A DNA stretch of 64,000 nt from Actinacidiphila paucisporea (lineage in GTDB: Bacteria; Actinomycetota; Actinomycetes; Streptomycetales; Streptomycetaceae): contig NZ_FRBI01000001.1 of NCBI RefSeq assembly GCF_900142575.1, positions 373,014 through 437,013 of the forward strand, read 5' to 3'. The notes below the pieces were generated by a model. It did not search any database. It saw only the letters and a program-made list of their open reading frames with translations, and was not told the DNA's origin. Of the stretch, positions 26,314 through 38,490 are shown one piece after another. The translations under genes and the position numbers were made by a program. Position 1 is the first letter of the stretch. Every line of letters starts with the position of its first letter.

Positions 26314-27018
26314 TCACCCGCGTCGGCAGCGGAGGAAGACCTGCAGTTCCGGCGGCACGTCCGCACTGGCGGGCGCGTACGCGTACGCATCCTCCTCGAT
26401 CACCTCGAAGCCCGCATCCGTGACGACCTGTCGCAGTTCGTCCCGTAGATAACCCGATACCCGGATCGTGTGACCGAGGAACGGAATCGACACATCGTCC
26501 ACATCCGCCTCGACCATCGACAGCGCCAGCAGCCCGCCCGGCTCCAGCAGGTCGTATACGGCCCGCAGGGTGGTCGGGATCTCGGCGCGGCGCAGCATCA
26601 GCAGCGAGAAGAAGGCCGTGACCCCGGCGAAGCCGCCCCGGGTCAGCGGCTCGCCGGCGGGCAGGTCCGCGATGTCGGCCTGCACGAACTCGGCCTTCGG
26701 CACGTTCGCCCTGGCCCGGCCGACCATCCCGGTGGACAGGTCCACCCCGACCACCCGCAGTCCCGCGTCGGCCAGCTGCGCGGCGGTCGGCAGCCCGGTC
26801 CCGCAGCCGAGGTCGAGCACCCGGGAACCCGGCGGCACCGCGGCCGCGAGCCATTCGGCGGCCGCGAGCTGGCCCTCCTTGTGCGGGAAGGCCTCGTCGT
26901 ACCGGTCGCCGATGGCGTCGAAGGCCGCGGCCTGCTCCGCCCGGCCCCACAGCCGGTCGTCGGCGCCGTCCGGAGTGTCCGGCGCCGTTCCCTCGCGCTC
27001 GTCGCCGCCGGTTCCCAC
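26314..27018 (-). CDS. Class I SAM-dependent methyltransferase
   Basis: The 234-residue protein has the Rossmann motifs VLDLGCGTGLPT, VVGVDLSTGMV, FVQADIADLP and LEPGGLLALSMVEADVDD. The start is GTG 27018 with GGGAGG ten bases upstream. The substrate cannot be inferred. It is followed by the phosphatase gene 148 bases away in the same direction. Confidence 0.88.
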   Translation of the reverse strand: MGTGGDEREGTAPDTPDGADDRLWGRAEQAAAFDAIGDRYDEAFPHKEGQLAAAEWLAAAVPPGSRVLDLGCGTGLPTAAQLADAGLRVVGVDLSTGMVGRARANVPKAEFVQADIADLPAGEPLTRGGFAGVTAFFSLLMLRRAEIPTTLRAVYDLLEPGGLLALSMVEADVDDVSIPFLGHTIRVSGYLRDELRQVVTDAGFEVIEEDAYAYAPASADVPPELQVFLRCRRG

Positions 27019-27232
27019 TGCTCAGGGCCTCCCTGACTGCTCTTCGTCTCGTGACGGTCGGATACGGACGTGGTGCGGGCCGTGCGGGGCCGTGCGTGCG
27101 CCGTGGCGTCCCGCGCCCGGCGCAACCGGGACCGCCGGTGACGCGGCGTCAAACTCTAGGGCGTGACCGGCGTTTGTGCGATGCTCCGCCGGACCGATCC
27201 TACGGTTGACAGTCAGGGGCGCAACAAGGGGT

Positions 27233-28012
27233 TCAGGCGGATCGTCTTGCGGGCCGGACCCCGAAACGGCCGTCCGACGGGTCATCCGACCTCTGCTCGC
27301 CACCGTCATGTGCCAGCGGATCGGAGCCGTCCGCCGGGCGGTCCCAGTCGGCCGGCAGCGCCGGCACCGGCCAGCGCGGGTCGGGTCGCCAGTCCTGCCA
27401 GTGGTCGCTGAAGGGCGGCCCCCAGGCCCTGATCACCCCGATCGCCCGCAGTCCCGCCTGCCGTACGCGGGCCGCGAGCGCCGCCGTCATCAGGCCGTCG
27501 GCCTGCGCCTGGGCGAACTCGTCCTCGTCCAGCCAGCGCCAGCTGCGGTCCTGGTGCACCGAGATGTCGAGGAAGTGGTCCTCCGAGTCGACCCCTCCCG
27601 ACCAGCGGCGCAGCGGCTCCTCCAGGTTGACGTACCAGCTGCGGAACCGCCATTCCTGGTCCCAGAACAACCACACCGACCAGGGGTCACCCGGACGGGC
27701 GAGTTTCAGGACGCCGGCTCCCCACCATTTCTCCACCCTGGTGGTCCGCGGCTTGACGTAGCGGGTCGCCAGCGGTTCGCGGTGCACCGGCGTGCCGTCC
27801 GCGATCACCGGGCGTACCACCGGCGTGTTGGGCGCCATCCAGACCGCGAGCACCTCCGGGTCGTCGCGCACCACGGTCACCGGGCGGGCGATGTGCACCG
27901 CGTCCGTACCGTTGCCGCGATAGCGCCACAGCACCTGCTCACCGGGCGTCCAGAAGCGCCCCTGCGGTTCTCCTGCCGGGGTCGCGGTCCCCGTCTCGGT
28001 ATGGGCTGTCAT
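27233..28012 (-). CDS. DUF402 (FomD-like) protein
   Basis: The 259-residue protein contains the DUF402 barrel: EKWWGAGVLKLARPGDPWSVWLFWD, WYVNLEEPLRRW and the acidic EDHFLDISV-like segment with later WRWLDEDEFAQA. Family members such as FomD and DUF402 hydrolases act on nucleoside diphosphates or nucleotidyl phosphonates with metal ions. The C-terminus is a disordered Asp/Arg-rich tail. It follows fumC by 23 bases in the same direction and probably shares its transcript. Confidence 0.82.
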   Translation of the reverse strand: MTAHTETGTATPAGEPQGRFWTPGEQVLWRYRGNGTDAVHIARPVTVVRDDPEVLAVWMAPNTPVVRPVIADGTPVHREPLATRYVKPRTTRVEKWWGAGVLKLARPGDPWSVWLFWDQEWRFRSWYVNLEEPLRRWSGGVDSEDHFLDISVHQDRSWRWLDEDEFAQAQADGLMTAALAARVRQAGLRAIGVIRAWGPPFSDHWQDWRPDPRWPVPALPADWDRPADGSDPLAHDGGEQRSDDPSDGRFGVRPARRSA

Positions 28013-28035
28013 GAACAGAGCTTACGGATCACGCG

Positions 28036-29445
28036 TTACGGACGGGTCATACGCAACACGTCGAGTGCGTCATCCAGTTGCTTTTCGGACAGCAGCCCGC
28101 GCTCCACATAACCGCCCTCGATCACCGCCTGCCGGATCGTCTTGTGCTCCGCCAGCGCCCGCTTCGCCACCTTCGCGGCCTCCTCGTAGCCGATGTACCT
28201 GTTCAGCGGGGTGACGACCGACGGCGAGGACTCCGCGTACTCGCGCGCCCGCTCGACGTTCGCGGTGATCCCGTCGACCGTACGGTCGGCGAGCAGCCGG
28301 CTGACATTGGCCAGCAGCCGCACCGACTCCAGCACGTTGCGGGCGATCACCGGCAGCATCACGTTCAGCTCGAAGTTGCCCGCCGCGCCCGCCACCGTGA
28401 CCGTCGTGTCGTTCCCGATCACCTGCGCCGCCACCATCAGCGCCGCCTCGGGCACCACCGGGTTGACCTTGCCCGGCATGATCGACGAGCCCGGCTGGAG
28501 GTCGGGCAGCGTGATCTCGGCGAGGCCGGTACGCGGTCCCGACGCCATCCACCGCAGGTCGTTGGCGATCTTCGTCAGCCCGACCGCGACGGTCCGCAGT
28601 TGACCGGAGGTCTCCACCAGGCCGTCCCGCGCGCCCTGCGCCTCGAAGTGGTCCCGCGCCTCGGTCAGCGGCAGCCCCGTCACCCGCGCCACCTCGGCGA
28701 TCACCGCGGCGGAGAAACCGGGCGGGGTGTTGATGCCGGTGCCGACCGCCGTACCGCCGAGCGGCAGCTCCGCCAGCCGCGGCAGCGACGCCTCCAGCCG
28801 CTCGATCCCGTACCGCATCTGGGCCGCGTAGCCGCCGAACTCCTGGCCCAGCGTCACCGGCGTGGCGTCCATCAGATGGGTGCGCCCGGCCTTGACCACC
28901 GTCGCGAACTCCGCCGCCTTGCGCTCCAACGCCTCCGCCAGATGGGCGAGCGCCGGGATCAGGTCGCCGGTGACGGCCGCGGTCGCCGCGACGTGCACGG
29001 AGGAGGGGAAGACGTCGTTGGACGACTGGCTGGCGTTGACGTCGTCGTTGGGGTGGACGGGGCGGCCGAGCCGCTCGGTCGCCAGTGTCGCGATGACCTC
29101 GTTCGCGTTCATGTTCGAGGACGTGCCGGACCCGGTCTGGAAGACGTCCACCGGGAAGTGGTCGTCCCAGCGCCCCGCAGCGACCTCCTCGGCCGCCTCC
29201 TCGATCGCGCCGGCGACCTCCTTGTCCAGCACCCCCAGCTCCCCGTTGACCCGGGCGGCCGCCGCCTTGATCCGGGCCAGCGCCTCGATGTGCGCCCGCT
29301 CCAGCGGCCGCCCCGAGATCGGGAAGTTCTGCACCGCCCGCTGCGTCTGCGCCCGCCACTTCGCCCCGGCCGGCACCCGCACCTCACCCATCGAGTCGTG
29401 TTCGATGCGGTAGCCGCCGTCCCTGTTCGCGTCGCTGTCACTCAT
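28036..29445 (-). CDS. fumC: Class II fumarate hydratase
   Basis: The 469-residue enzyme interconverts fumarate and malate in the citric acid cycle. It has the aspartase/fumarase signature [12 protein letters not shown], the substrate-binding [14 protein letters not shown] and [11 protein letters not shown] motifs, and [17 protein letters not shown] with the catalytic His region. It is oxygen stable and iron free, unlike the class I fumarase encoded 1.2 kb away. Confidence 0.97.
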   Translation of the reverse strand: MSDSDANRDGGYRIEHDSMGEVRVPAGAKWRAQTQRAVQNFPISGRPLERAHIEALARIKAAAARVNGELGVLDKEVAGAIEEAAEEVAAGRWDDHFPVDVFQTGSGTSSNMNANEVIATLATERLGRPVHPNDDVNASQSSNDVFPSSVHVAATAAVTGDLIPALAHLAEALERKAAEFATVVKAGRTHLMDATPVTLGQEFGGYAAQMRYGIERLEASLPRLAELPLGGTAVGTGINTPPGFSAAVIAEVARVTGLPLTEARDHFEAQGARDGLVETSGQLRTVAVGLTKIANDLRWMASGPRTGLAEITLPDLQPGSSIMPGKVNPVVPEAALMVAAQVIGNDTTVTVAGAAGNFELNVMLPVIARNVLESVRLLANVSRLLADRTVDGITANVERAREYAESSPSVVTPLNRYIGYEEAAKVAKRALAEHKTIRQAVIEGGYVERGLLSEKQLDDALDVLRMTRP

Positions 29446-29578
29446 ACCTGTAACAGTGCCCGCGAACCCCCCGGGTGTTCCCGGGTGCCGCCGTCCGTTC
29501 CGCCCGTCATCGGAGGTATGGACGGCTTACACGGTCCCTACGCCACGGCATACGGCCCGCCGTCGCGGCGGCGCCGCG

Positions 29579-30475
29579 TCAGTCGATCGCGCCGCCCGCG
29601 CCGTCGGAGCGCCACCGCACCCCGGGCGTGACGTCCTCGGGCTCGTCGTACCAGCCCTCCTGGCGCCGCGGCCGCGGGATCTCGGCGCCCCGCCGCAGGA
29701 TGCGCACATCCCGCACGTGCCGGCCGAGCAGCGCGCCGCCGAAGACCACAAAGCCCACCCCGACCAGCCAGGTCACCACCGTCAGCACGGTGCCGACCGG
29801 GCCGTACGCGTCACCGTTGCTGACCATCAGCCCGGCGAAGAACAGGTGCGAGAAGACCCGCAGCCCGGCCAGCCCCAGCATGGTCAGGACCGCGCCCGGC
29901 AGCGCGGTGCGCACCCGCACGGCGCCGTAGAGCAGGAAATGCTGCCCCCAGGCGAAGAAGAGGACACCGAGGCCGAAGGTCAGGGTGATCCTCGCGAGGG
30001 AGCGGGCCGGGCCGCTGCCCATGGCCGCGGCGCTCTGCGACTCGGCGAACAGGTACGCCGTCATCACCGCGAGCCACACCGCCCGCCGGTAGTCCCGGTG
30101 CCACGGGCCCGACGGCAGGTCCCAGATCTTCCGGTAGCCGGTCTCGACGCTCGCCACGAACGTCAGCCCGAAGTAGGCCAGCGACGCCAGGCTCCAGGCG
30201 CTGGTGGCGCTCAGCACGTTCCTGGGCGCGGCGAAGAGCGTACGCACCCGGTTCGAGCCGTCCGCGTCGAGACCCATGCCGTCCACGACCCACTGTGCGA
30301 ACCCGGGCCTGTGCTCCCACGGCGTGGCGGCCGCGACCACCACGAGCAGCGGCATGAGCGTCACGAAGCCCAGGGCCGCGAAACCCATCGAACGGTGCAT
30401 CAGCTCGATATGCGTGGCCTGCTTCCACAACCGCCCGGCCGCAGACCGCTTCCAGGCGCTCATCAGCCCGGCCAT
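29579..30475 (-). CDS. YihY/BrkB family membrane protein
   Basis: From ATG 30475 (GGAAGGTGG upstream) the protein has 298 residues. It has six predicted helices, beginning MGFAALGFVTLMPLLVVVA, with the family features GYRKIWDLPSGPW and the later GVLFFAWGQHFLLYG. The C-terminal 50 residues are charged and cytoplasmic. The family was once called ribonuclease BN, but its role is not known. It lies between the two fumarase genes. Confidence 0.87.
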   Translation of the reverse strand: MAGLMSAWKRSAAGRLWKQATHIELMHRSMGFAALGFVTLMPLLVVVAAATPWEHRPGFAQWVVDGMGLDADGSNRVRTLFAAPRNVLSATSAWSLASLAYFGLTFVASVETGYRKIWDLPSGPWHRDYRRAVWLAVMTAYLFAESQSAAAMGSGPARSLARITLTFGLGVLFFAWGQHFLLYGAVRVRTALPGAVLTMLGLAGLRVFSHLFFAGLMVSNGDAYGPVGTVLTVVTWLVGVGFVVFGGALLGRHVRDVRILRRGAEIPRPRRQEGWYDEPEDVTPGVRWRSDGAGGAID

Positions 30476-30675
30476 GGCACCACCTTCCCCAGCGTCACCG
30501 CTGTGGATACCGGCCAACCTCCCCCGGGCGCAACTCGCCGCCGCCTCCCCACCCCTTACGCCCCTATTCGGGCGCCCGCCGACCGGGGTGACACCCCGTC
30601 AGCCGTCGACCGCCGCCACGGCGACCCGGGGGCGCTGAGCCTCCGTCAGTGCCCCGCGGGGAGTGCGGGCGGCGG

Positions 30676-32331
<1,656 letters not shown>

Positions 32332-32543
32332 AAGGGGCATTCCTCACTCGGCTGCGTCGTCGCTGAAGCCTGTCCAGCATACGAGCGTCCGTAGGCCGGT
32401 CGGGTGGTGAGGTACGGCTCACCGCCCCGGCGCCCCTTGGTCCGAGCCGCGCCGGGGCGGCCGTCCCCTAGGGGTCGGATGGGGGGCAGCTCCGGACGGT
32501 CTCGGGGTAGTCGCGATCTATCGCGTCGGTCTACGGTGGTCCG

Positions 32544-33254
32544 GTGGATGAATCGCAGCTCCAGAAGCCCGCGCAGCAGCCCGTAGAGCCCGCGCAGCGC
32601 CCGGCGGAGACGGCCGTCGCGGCCCCGCCCGCCACGTCCGCGCCGGCCGCCGAGGCGGACCTGCGCGCGTCGGACGCCGACCGGGACCGGATCGCCGACA
32701 TCCTGCGCGAGGCGCTGGCCGAGGGCCGGCTCGACTCGTCCGAGCACTCCGAGCGGCTCGACCGGGTGTACGCGGCCAAGACGCTGGGCGAGCTGGAGCC
32801 GCTGGTCCGCGACCTGCCGGTGGGGCGTACGGCGTCCGCCGCGGCGGCCCCCGCCGCCCGCGGCTATGCCGGCGACGGCGGCGGCGAGAACCCGAACCTG
32901 GTCGGCATCCTCGGCGGCGCCGAGCGCAAGGGCCGCTGGCGCGTCGGGCACAAGATCACCGCGGTGGCGATCCTGGGCGGCGTCGAGATCGACCTGTCAG
33001 AGGCCACCTTCACCGCGCCGGAGCTGGTCATCCACTGCACCGCCGTGATGGGCGGCGTCAGCATCAAGCTGCCGGAGAACGTGACGCTGCGCGGCGGCGG
33101 CGTGATCGGCATCATGGGCGGCTCCGACGTCAAGGCCTACGAGTCCACCGACCCCGGCGCCCCGGTCGTCCGCATCGACGGAGTGGCCTTCTGGGGCGGC
33201 GTCGAGGCGAAGGCCAAGCGCGGCAAGAAGATCAAGGACTGGACGAAGAAGTAG
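32544..33254 (+). CDS. DUF1707 domain protein with C-terminal cell-wall-stress-like domain
   Basis: The 236-residue protein starts at GTG 32544. After a Pro/Ala-rich head (residues 1-40), residues 40-95 form a DUF1707 domain (LRASDADRDRIADILREALAEGRLDSSEHSERLD). Residues 115-225 form a right-handed beta repeat resembling the LiaF/YvqF C-terminal domain (VAILGGVEIDLSEATF, VIGIMGGSDVKAYE). No membrane helix is present. Function is unknown; relatives occur in envelope-stress systems. Confidence 0.83.
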   Translation: MDESQLQKPAQQPVEPAQRPAETAVAAPPATSAPAAEADLRASDADRDRIADILREALAEGRLDSSEHSERLDRVYAAKTLGELEPLVRDLPVGRTASAAAAPAARGYAGDGGGENPNLVGILGGAERKGRWRVGHKITAVAILGGVEIDLSEATFTAPELVIHCTAVMGGVSIKLPENVTLRGGGVIGIMGGSDVKAYESTDPGAPVVRIDGVAFWGGVEAKAKRGKKIKDWTKK

Positions 33255-33656
33255 CCCGCCGGGGCGGCTCACCGTCTCCACGGCAGGGGTCCCGGGTCGC
33301 CCCCGGACCGGCCGCGGCGGTCGCCCCGGCGCCGGTGGCCCTCTCCCTCGCGCGGCTCCCCGCGCTCCCCTTGGCGCGCCCCCGTGTGCGACCCGGTGCT
33401 GACCCGCCGGGGTGGCTGGGGCGGGAGGGGGAGGTGGTGCGTGTGTGCGCCACGTATGGTGCGTGTTTACGCCATGTGCAGGTCAGCGGGGTATCGGTGT
33501 GTGATCAGGCGTGAACACGGTGCGCATGAAGTCGCGCACAGCGGGTAGGGGAACGGGACACGCCGCCGCGCTGCCGCCGCCGCACGCTGCGCACGGGGAG
33601 CAGTCGGCGCGGGCCAGCGTGGCACACCCACCACGAGCCGTCGTCAGGAGTTTCCC
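33255..33656 (+). promoter_or_regulatory. Upstream region of the Wbl gene with tandem operator-like repeats
   Basis: This 402-base gap has no supported gene. Two 21-bp elements at 33435-33455 and 33457-33477 are near-identical direct repeats offset by 22 bases, about two helical turns. Each is itself an imperfect palindrome of form TGGTGC-N6-(G/A)CGCCA. They lie about 180-220 bases before the Wbl start. The ribosome binding site for the gene (AGGAG) is at about 33643-33647. The first part of the gap is GC-rich and may hold the terminator of the DUF1707 gene. Confidence 0.45.
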
Positions 33657-34010
33657 GTGCTTCAACCGATCGAGCCCGTCATGGATCCCGCCACTCCACC
33701 AGGTCACCCCCGTGACTTGGGCGGTCCCTGGCACTCGGAGGCGGCATGCCGCAGCGACGAGGCGGGGCTGTTCTTCGCGCCGTCGAAGGAGCCCACCGCG
33801 GCTCGACTGGCCCGGGAGGAGGCGGCCAAGCGGGTCTGCGCCCGCTGCCCGGTGATGCTGGAGTGCCGCGAGCACGCGCTGCTCCAGCCGGAGCCGTACG
33901 GCGTATGGGGCGGCATGACGGCGGCGGAGCGCCGGGTCGTGCTGGCCCGCAGGCGCCGCCGCGAGGTCGAACTGCAGCGCCCCGCGGCCGGTATAGCCGT
34001 CGCGGGCTGA
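33657..34010 (+). CDS. wblI: WhiB-like (Wbl) iron-sulfur transcription factor
   Basis: The 117-residue protein starts at GTG 33657 with AGGAG eight bases upstream. It has the four cluster cysteines of the family (EAACRSD, VCARCPVMLEC), the turn motif YGVWGGMT and a basic C-terminus RRRRREVEL that contacts DNA. Wbl proteins bind a 4Fe-4S cluster and act with the principal sigma factor. The symbol rests on my memory that the Wbl gene between the class I fumarase and glpX in Streptomyces coelicolor is wblI, so treat it as provisional. Confidence 0.88.
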   Translation: MLQPIEPVMDPATPPGHPRDLGGPWHSEAACRSDEAGLFFAPSKEPTAARLAREEAAKRVCARCPVMLECREHALLQPEPYGVWGGMTAAERRVVLARRRRREVELQRPAAGIAVAG

Positions 34011-34253
34011 CCGCGGCCGCGAAGCGGAGCAAGGCGGCGGCACCAGCCGCGGCAACGGCACGTCAGCACACCACCACGGCACGGCACACCGCGGCACACC
34101 CGCGGCACCCATGGCACAGCACCGCACGTATCCTGCCCGCCCGGCGCGCGCTCGGGGCGGTCCGGTCCGGGCAGGACGTGCGGTGACGCGGGCGCCGACC
34201 CCGGTCCGTCCGCAGTGGCGTCCGCGGGCGTGCGGGCGGCTGCCCGCGTCCCG

Positions 34254-35285
34254 TCAGCGCGCCCGGTCGAAGTCGATCGCGCTGTACGCCCGCAGCTTGG
34301 ACAGCCGGTGCTCGGAGTCGATCTGCCGGATGGTGCCCGACTTGGACCGCATCACCAGCGACGACGTCGTCGCCGTCTCGCGCCGGTAGCGCACCCCGCG
34401 CAGCAGTTCGCCGTCGGTGACGCCGGTCGCCACGAAGAAGACGTTGTCACCGCTGACCAGGTCCTTGGTCGTCAGCACCTTGTCCAGGTCGTGCCCCGCG
34501 TCCAGTGCCCGCTGCCGTTCCGCGTCGTCCTTCGGCCACAGCCTGCCCTGGATCGTGCCGCCCAGACATGTCACCGCGCAGGCCGCGATGATGCCCTCCG
34601 GCGTCCCCCCGATGCCGAGCAGCAGGTCGACGCCGGTCCCTTCGCGTACCGCCATGATCGCGCCGGCCACGTCACCGTCGGCGATGAATTTGATCCGGGC
34701 ACCGGTCTCCCTGATCTCCCGCACGATGCCGTCGTGCCGGGGCCGGTCGAGCACCACGACCGTGACATCCTCCGGCGCGTTGCCCTTGGCCTTGGCGACC
34801 CGGCGGATGTTCACCGAGGGCGGCGCGGTGATGTCGACGAATTCCGCCGCCTCGGGGCCGGCCACCAGCTTGTCCATGTAGAAGACGGCCGACGGGTCGA
34901 ACATCGTGCCGCGGTCGGCGACCGCGAGCACCGAGACGGCGTTGGGCATGCCCTTGGCCGTCAGCGTGGTGCCGTCGACGGGGTCGACGGCGACGTCGCA
35001 CTCGGGTCCTGTGCCGTCGCCGATCCGCTCGCCGTTGAAGAGCATCGGCGCTTCGTCCTTCTCGCCTTCGCCGATCACCACGACGCCGTTCATCGACACG
35101 GTGTGCACCAGCGTCCGCATCGCCTTGACGGCGGCGCCGTCCGCTCCGTTCTTGTCACCGCGGCCGACCCACCGCCCGGCGGCCATCGCGGCGGCCTCGG
35201 TGACGCGGACCAGTTCCAGGGCCAGGTTGCGGTCGGGGGCCTCGGGGCTCACTTCGAGCGCGGGGGGCAGGTGTTGTTCGGTCAT
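34254..35285 (-). CDS. glpX: Class II fructose-1,6-bisphosphatase
   Basis: The 343-residue enzyme dephosphorylates fructose 1,6-bisphosphate in gluconeogenesis. It has the metal-binding motif [18 protein letters not shown], the [15 protein letters not shown] loop and the C-terminal [23 protein letters not shown]. Length is typical of GlpX. It is convergent with the Wbl gene, separated by 243 bases without a visible gene. Confidence 0.96.
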   Translation of the reverse strand: MTEQHLPPALEVSPEAPDRNLALELVRVTEAAAMAAGRWVGRGDKNGADGAAVKAMRTLVHTVSMNGVVVIGEGEKDEAPMLFNGERIGDGTGPECDVAVDPVDGTTLTAKGMPNAVSVLAVADRGTMFDPSAVFYMDKLVAGPEAAEFVDITAPPSVNIRRVAKAKGNAPEDVTVVVLDRPRHDGIVREIRETGARIKFIADGDVAGAIMAVREGTGVDLLLGIGGTPEGIIAACAVTCLGGTIQGRLWPKDDAERQRALDAGHDLDKVLTTKDLVSGDNVFFVATGVTDGELLRGVRYRRETATTSSLVMRSKSGTIRQIDSEHRLSKLRAYSAIDFDRAR

Positions 35286-35469
35286 CGCAGCGCACCTTTC
35301 TGTACGAGGACGGCCGGATATGAGGGTGCTGCGACCTTATCGGTTTCCCGCGAATATGAGCAGGATGCTTGTCACATGAGCGCATTGCCGCCGCGCGCCA
35401 CCGCCCGCGGACCCGCGGCACGGGGACCCGGCGGCAGGGGCACGGCGGGGCATGGGGGACGATAGGGGC

Positions 35470-36009
35470 GTGGCAGCAGACAAGCGTGGCAACAAGACGG
35501 TGCGGGACCTGGTCCTGTCCCTGGTGGTACTCAGCGCCGTCGTCGCCGTCATCTACCTCTTCATTCCGCACAACTCCAAGGCCGACCCGGTCAAGCCGGT
35601 CGGCTATTCCGTGGAGTTGGGCCAGGCCCGGCGGGACGCGCCCTTCAAGGTCGCGGGACCCGAGGGGCTCGGCGCCCGGTGGCGGGCCACCTCGGTCACG
35701 TACGACGGGGCCGACCCGCACAAGGTCAGCTGGCACGTCGGCTTCGTGGACCCCGAGCAGCAGTACGTCGCCATCGAGCAGAGCAACGGCGACCCGGCCG
35801 CCTTCATCTCCGAGGTGACCCTGGGCGCGCACCGGGACGGTACGCGGACGGTCAGCGCCGGCGGGCAGGTCTGGGAGCGCTGGACCGGCAAGCGCTACAC
35901 CGCGCTGGTGCGCAAGGAGCCCGGCGTGACGACGATCGTGCTGGGCACCGGTCCGGACAGCCAGCTCACGCAGATGGCCGCCGCGCTCAGGGAGCGCGGC
36001 GGCCAGTAG
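35470..36009 (+). CDS. DUF4245 membrane-anchored protein
   Basis: The 179-residue protein (GTG 35470; ATG 35452 is possible) has one N-terminal membrane helix (LVLSLVVLSAVVAVIYLFI) and an extracellular domain with WRATSVTYDGADPHKVSWHVGF and FISEVTLGA, features of DUF4245, a family found mainly in actinomycetes. Function is unknown. It is divergent from glpX. Confidence 0.85.
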   Translation: MAADKRGNKTVRDLVLSLVVLSAVVAVIYLFIPHNSKADPVKPVGYSVELGQARRDAPFKVAGPEGLGARWRATSVTYDGADPHKVSWHVGFVDPEQQYVAIEQSNGDPAAFISEVTLGAHRDGTRTVSAGGQVWERWTGKRYTALVRKEPGVTTIVLGTGPDSQLTQMAAALRERGGQ

Positions 36010-36024
36010 GGCGCGGGAGAGGGC

Positions 36025-36618
36025 TCAGACGGTCGTGACGACCTGGTCGTAGGCCAGCCGCGGGTTGCGCGGGTACCAGGCGTCCGCGCCGGGCTTGCCG
36101 ATGTTGACCACGGCCAGCACCGAGTGCTCGCCGTCCGCGAAGAACTCCTTGTTGATGCCGTCGGCGTCGAAGCCGGTCATCGGGCCCGCGGCGAGGCCGG
36201 CCGCGCGCACGCCGATGATGAAGTAGCCGACCTGGAGGGCCGCGTTGAGCGCGGCGGACTTCTCACGCACCGGGCGCTCGGCGAAGAAGGCATCCTTGGC
36301 CTGCGGGAAGGCCGGGAACTGGGCGGGCAGTTCCTCGTGGAATTCGTTGTCCGCGGCGAGGATCGCCACCAGCGGGGCGGTGGAGGTCTTCGGGCGGTTG
36401 CCCTCGGCCATGTGCTGCACCAGGCGCTCGCGGCCCTCGGCGGAGCGGACCAGGACCACCCGCAGCGGCTGCTGGTTGAAGGCGGTGGGGGCGTACTTGA
36501 CCAGGTCGTAGATCGCCTGGAGCTGCTCATCGGTCACCGGGTCCGCGGTGAAGGTGTTCGCGGTGCGGGCCTCGCGGAAGAGGAGGTCCTGGGCGGCGGG
36601 GTCGAGTACGAGCGTCAT
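36025..36618 (-). CDS. RutE-like nitroreductase family protein (malonic semialdehyde reductase type)
   Basis: The 197-residue flavoprotein has the nitroreductase fold with FREARTANTFTADPVTDEQLQAIYDLVKYAPTAFN (FMN-phosphate binding region) and AALQVGYFIIGVRAAGLAAGPMTGFD, which matches the RutE/HadB group. RutE reduces malonic semialdehyde from pyrimidine breakdown. No other rut genes are nearby, so its true substrate may differ. ATG 36618 has GAGG upstream. Confidence 0.87.
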   Translation of the reverse strand: MTLVLDPAAQDLLFREARTANTFTADPVTDEQLQAIYDLVKYAPTAFNQQPLRVVLVRSAEGRERLVQHMAEGNRPKTSTAPLVAILAADNEFHEELPAQFPAFPQAKDAFFAERPVREKSAALNAALQVGYFIIGVRAAGLAAGPMTGFDADGINKEFFADGEHSVLAVVNIGKPGADAWYPRNPRLAYDQVVTTV

Positions 36619-36779
36619 CGGATACCTCTGGGGGGAGTCGGAAGGAGCTTCGCGCGGTCTCCCGCGCTTGGAACACCCCATCCAACCTGTGTGAAATCTC
36701 AACCATTCCGGATTCAACTGTGACGCCGGTCACTCGTGTCAAGGGTTTGACCTGGTGTTTAGCTCACCCAGAGGGCCTG

Positions 36780-37046
36780 CTACGCCTCCGCGCCGGCCGC
36801 GTCCTCGCCGCCGTCCGCCTCGTCCGAGGTCTCGTCCTCCGCCGCCAGCGCCGCGTTCAGCCGCCTGCGCGCGCCCTCCAGCCAGTGCCGGCACACCTTG
36901 GCCAGCTCTTCCCCGCGCTCCCACAGGGCGAGCGACTCCTCCAGCGTGGCGCCGCCCGCCTCCAGCCGGCGGACGACGTCGATCAGCTCGTCGCGGGCCT
37001 GCTCGTATCCCAGCGCGGCGGTGGTGGTGTCCTGGTCTGCTGCCAT
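36780..37046 (-). CDS. xseB: Exodeoxyribonuclease VII small subunit
   Basis: The 88-residue helical protein has the XseB pattern [44 protein letters not shown] and an acidic tail. Several copies bind one XseA to make the single-strand DNA exonuclease. It follows xseA by 101 bases. Confidence 0.94.
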   Translation of the reverse strand: MAADQDTTTAALGYEQARDELIDVVRRLEAGGATLEESLALWERGEELAKVCRHWLEGARRRLNAALAAEDETSDEADGGEDAAGAEA

Positions 37047-37147
37047 GGAGCCAGCCTAGGGGCGGCCGCCGACAGCCCGGTTCACCCGCCCGCGCGGCCG
37101 GCGTCCGGGTACCGCCCGGGTACCGCCCGCCGTCCCGCGGGCAGGGC

Positions 37148-38380
37148 TCAGCTCCCGGCGGCGTCCCCGTCGCCGGCCGCCACCCGTACCGCGAAGTCGC
37201 CGGCCGCCACCCGCGCCCGCAGCTCCTCGCCCGCGGTGACCTCGGCCGGGTCGCGCACCGCGGCACCGTCCGCCCGCTGGAGCACCGCGTAGCCGCGCCG
37301 CAGCGTGGCCGCCGGGGACAGCGCCACCACCCGGGCCAGGGTGTGCGCCAGGTCGGCGTCCGCCCGGTCCAGCGCGTGCCGCAGCGAGCGGCGGCCCCGG
37401 TCGAGGCGGTCGGCCACCTCCGCGGCCCGCTCGTCGATCATCCGGTGCGGCGCCGCCATCGAGGGCCGGCTCAGCGCAGCGTCCAGGCCGCGCTCCTCCC
37501 GGTCGAGCAGCCCGCGGATCACCCGCAGCGCCCGGTCGCTGACCAGCCGCACCTTGGCCAGCTCCTCGCGCACATCGGGCACGACGCGCTTGGCGGCGTC
37601 CGTCGGGGTGGACGCGCGCAGGTCGGCGACCAGGTCGAGCAGCGGCGAGTCCGGCTCGTGCCCGATCGCCGAGACGACCGGGGTGGCGCAGCCCGCGACC
37701 GTACGCACCAGCTGCTCGTCGGAGAACGGCAGCAGGTCCTCGACGCTGCCGCCGCCCCGGGCCACGATGATCACGTCGACCTCCGGGTGCGCGTCCAGCT
37801 CCCGCACCGCCTCGATGACCCGCGGCACCGCGCTCGCCCCCTGCACCGGCACATTGCGCACCTCGAAGCGCACCGCGGGCCAGCGCAGCCGGGCGTTCTC
37901 CCGTACGTCCCGCTCGGCCGCCGACGCCCGCCCGGTGACCAGGCCGATCATCTGCGGCAGGAAGGGCAGCGGGCGCTTGCGGTCCAGCGCGAAGAGCCCC
38001 TCGCCGGCCAGCTGCTTCTTCAGCCGCTCCAGCCGCACCAGCAGTTCGCCCACGCCCACCGGGCGGATCTCCACCGCGCGCAGCGACAGGCTGCCGCGCG
38101 GGCCGTACCACTCCGGCTTGGCGTGCATCACCACCCGCGCGCCCTCGCCGACCACGTCCGCGACCTGGTCGAAGACGCCGCGGAAGCACGTCACGCTGAG
38201 CGAGACGTCGTGGGAGGGGTCGCGCAGCGTCAGGAAGACCACGCCCGCGCCGGGCCGCCGGGACAGCTGGGTGATCTGCCCCTCGACCCATACCGCGCCG
38301 AGCCGGTCGATCCATCCGCCGATCAGCCGGGACACCTCGCCGACCGGGATCGGCGTGTCCGCCGAGGTGCTGAGAGCCAT
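37148..38380 (-). CDS. xseA: Exodeoxyribonuclease VII large subunit
   Basis: The 410-residue subunit has the N-terminal OB fold ([24 protein letters not shown]), the catalytic region with [22 protein letters not shown] and [21 protein letters not shown], and a long helical segment. With XseB it degrades single-stranded DNA in repair. The gene starts at ATG 38380 and is divergent from the lipoprotein gene. Confidence 0.96.
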   Translation of the reverse strand: MALSTSADTPIPVGEVSRLIGGWIDRLGAVWVEGQITQLSRRPGAGVVFLTLRDPSHDVSLSVTCFRGVFDQVADVVGEGARVVMHAKPEWYGPRGSLSLRAVEIRPVGVGELLVRLERLKKQLAGEGLFALDRKRPLPFLPQMIGLVTGRASAAERDVRENARLRWPAVRFEVRNVPVQGASAVPRVIEAVRELDAHPEVDVIIVARGGGSVEDLLPFSDEQLVRTVAGCATPVVSAIGHEPDSPLLDLVADLRASTPTDAAKRVVPDVREELAKVRLVSDRALRVIRGLLDREERGLDAALSRPSMAAPHRMIDERAAEVADRLDRGRRSLRHALDRADADLAHTLARVVALSPAATLRRGYAVLQRADGAAVRDPAEVTAGEELRARVAAGDFAVRVAAGDGDAAGS

Positions 38381-38490
38381 CCCCCGACCCTACCGGCGGC
38401 CGCCGACACCCCCGGGAGCAGCCGGGCGGGCCACCCGCACTACAGTCGTACAAGCTACGACGCCCGTACGAAATCCTCGGGGGAACGATC

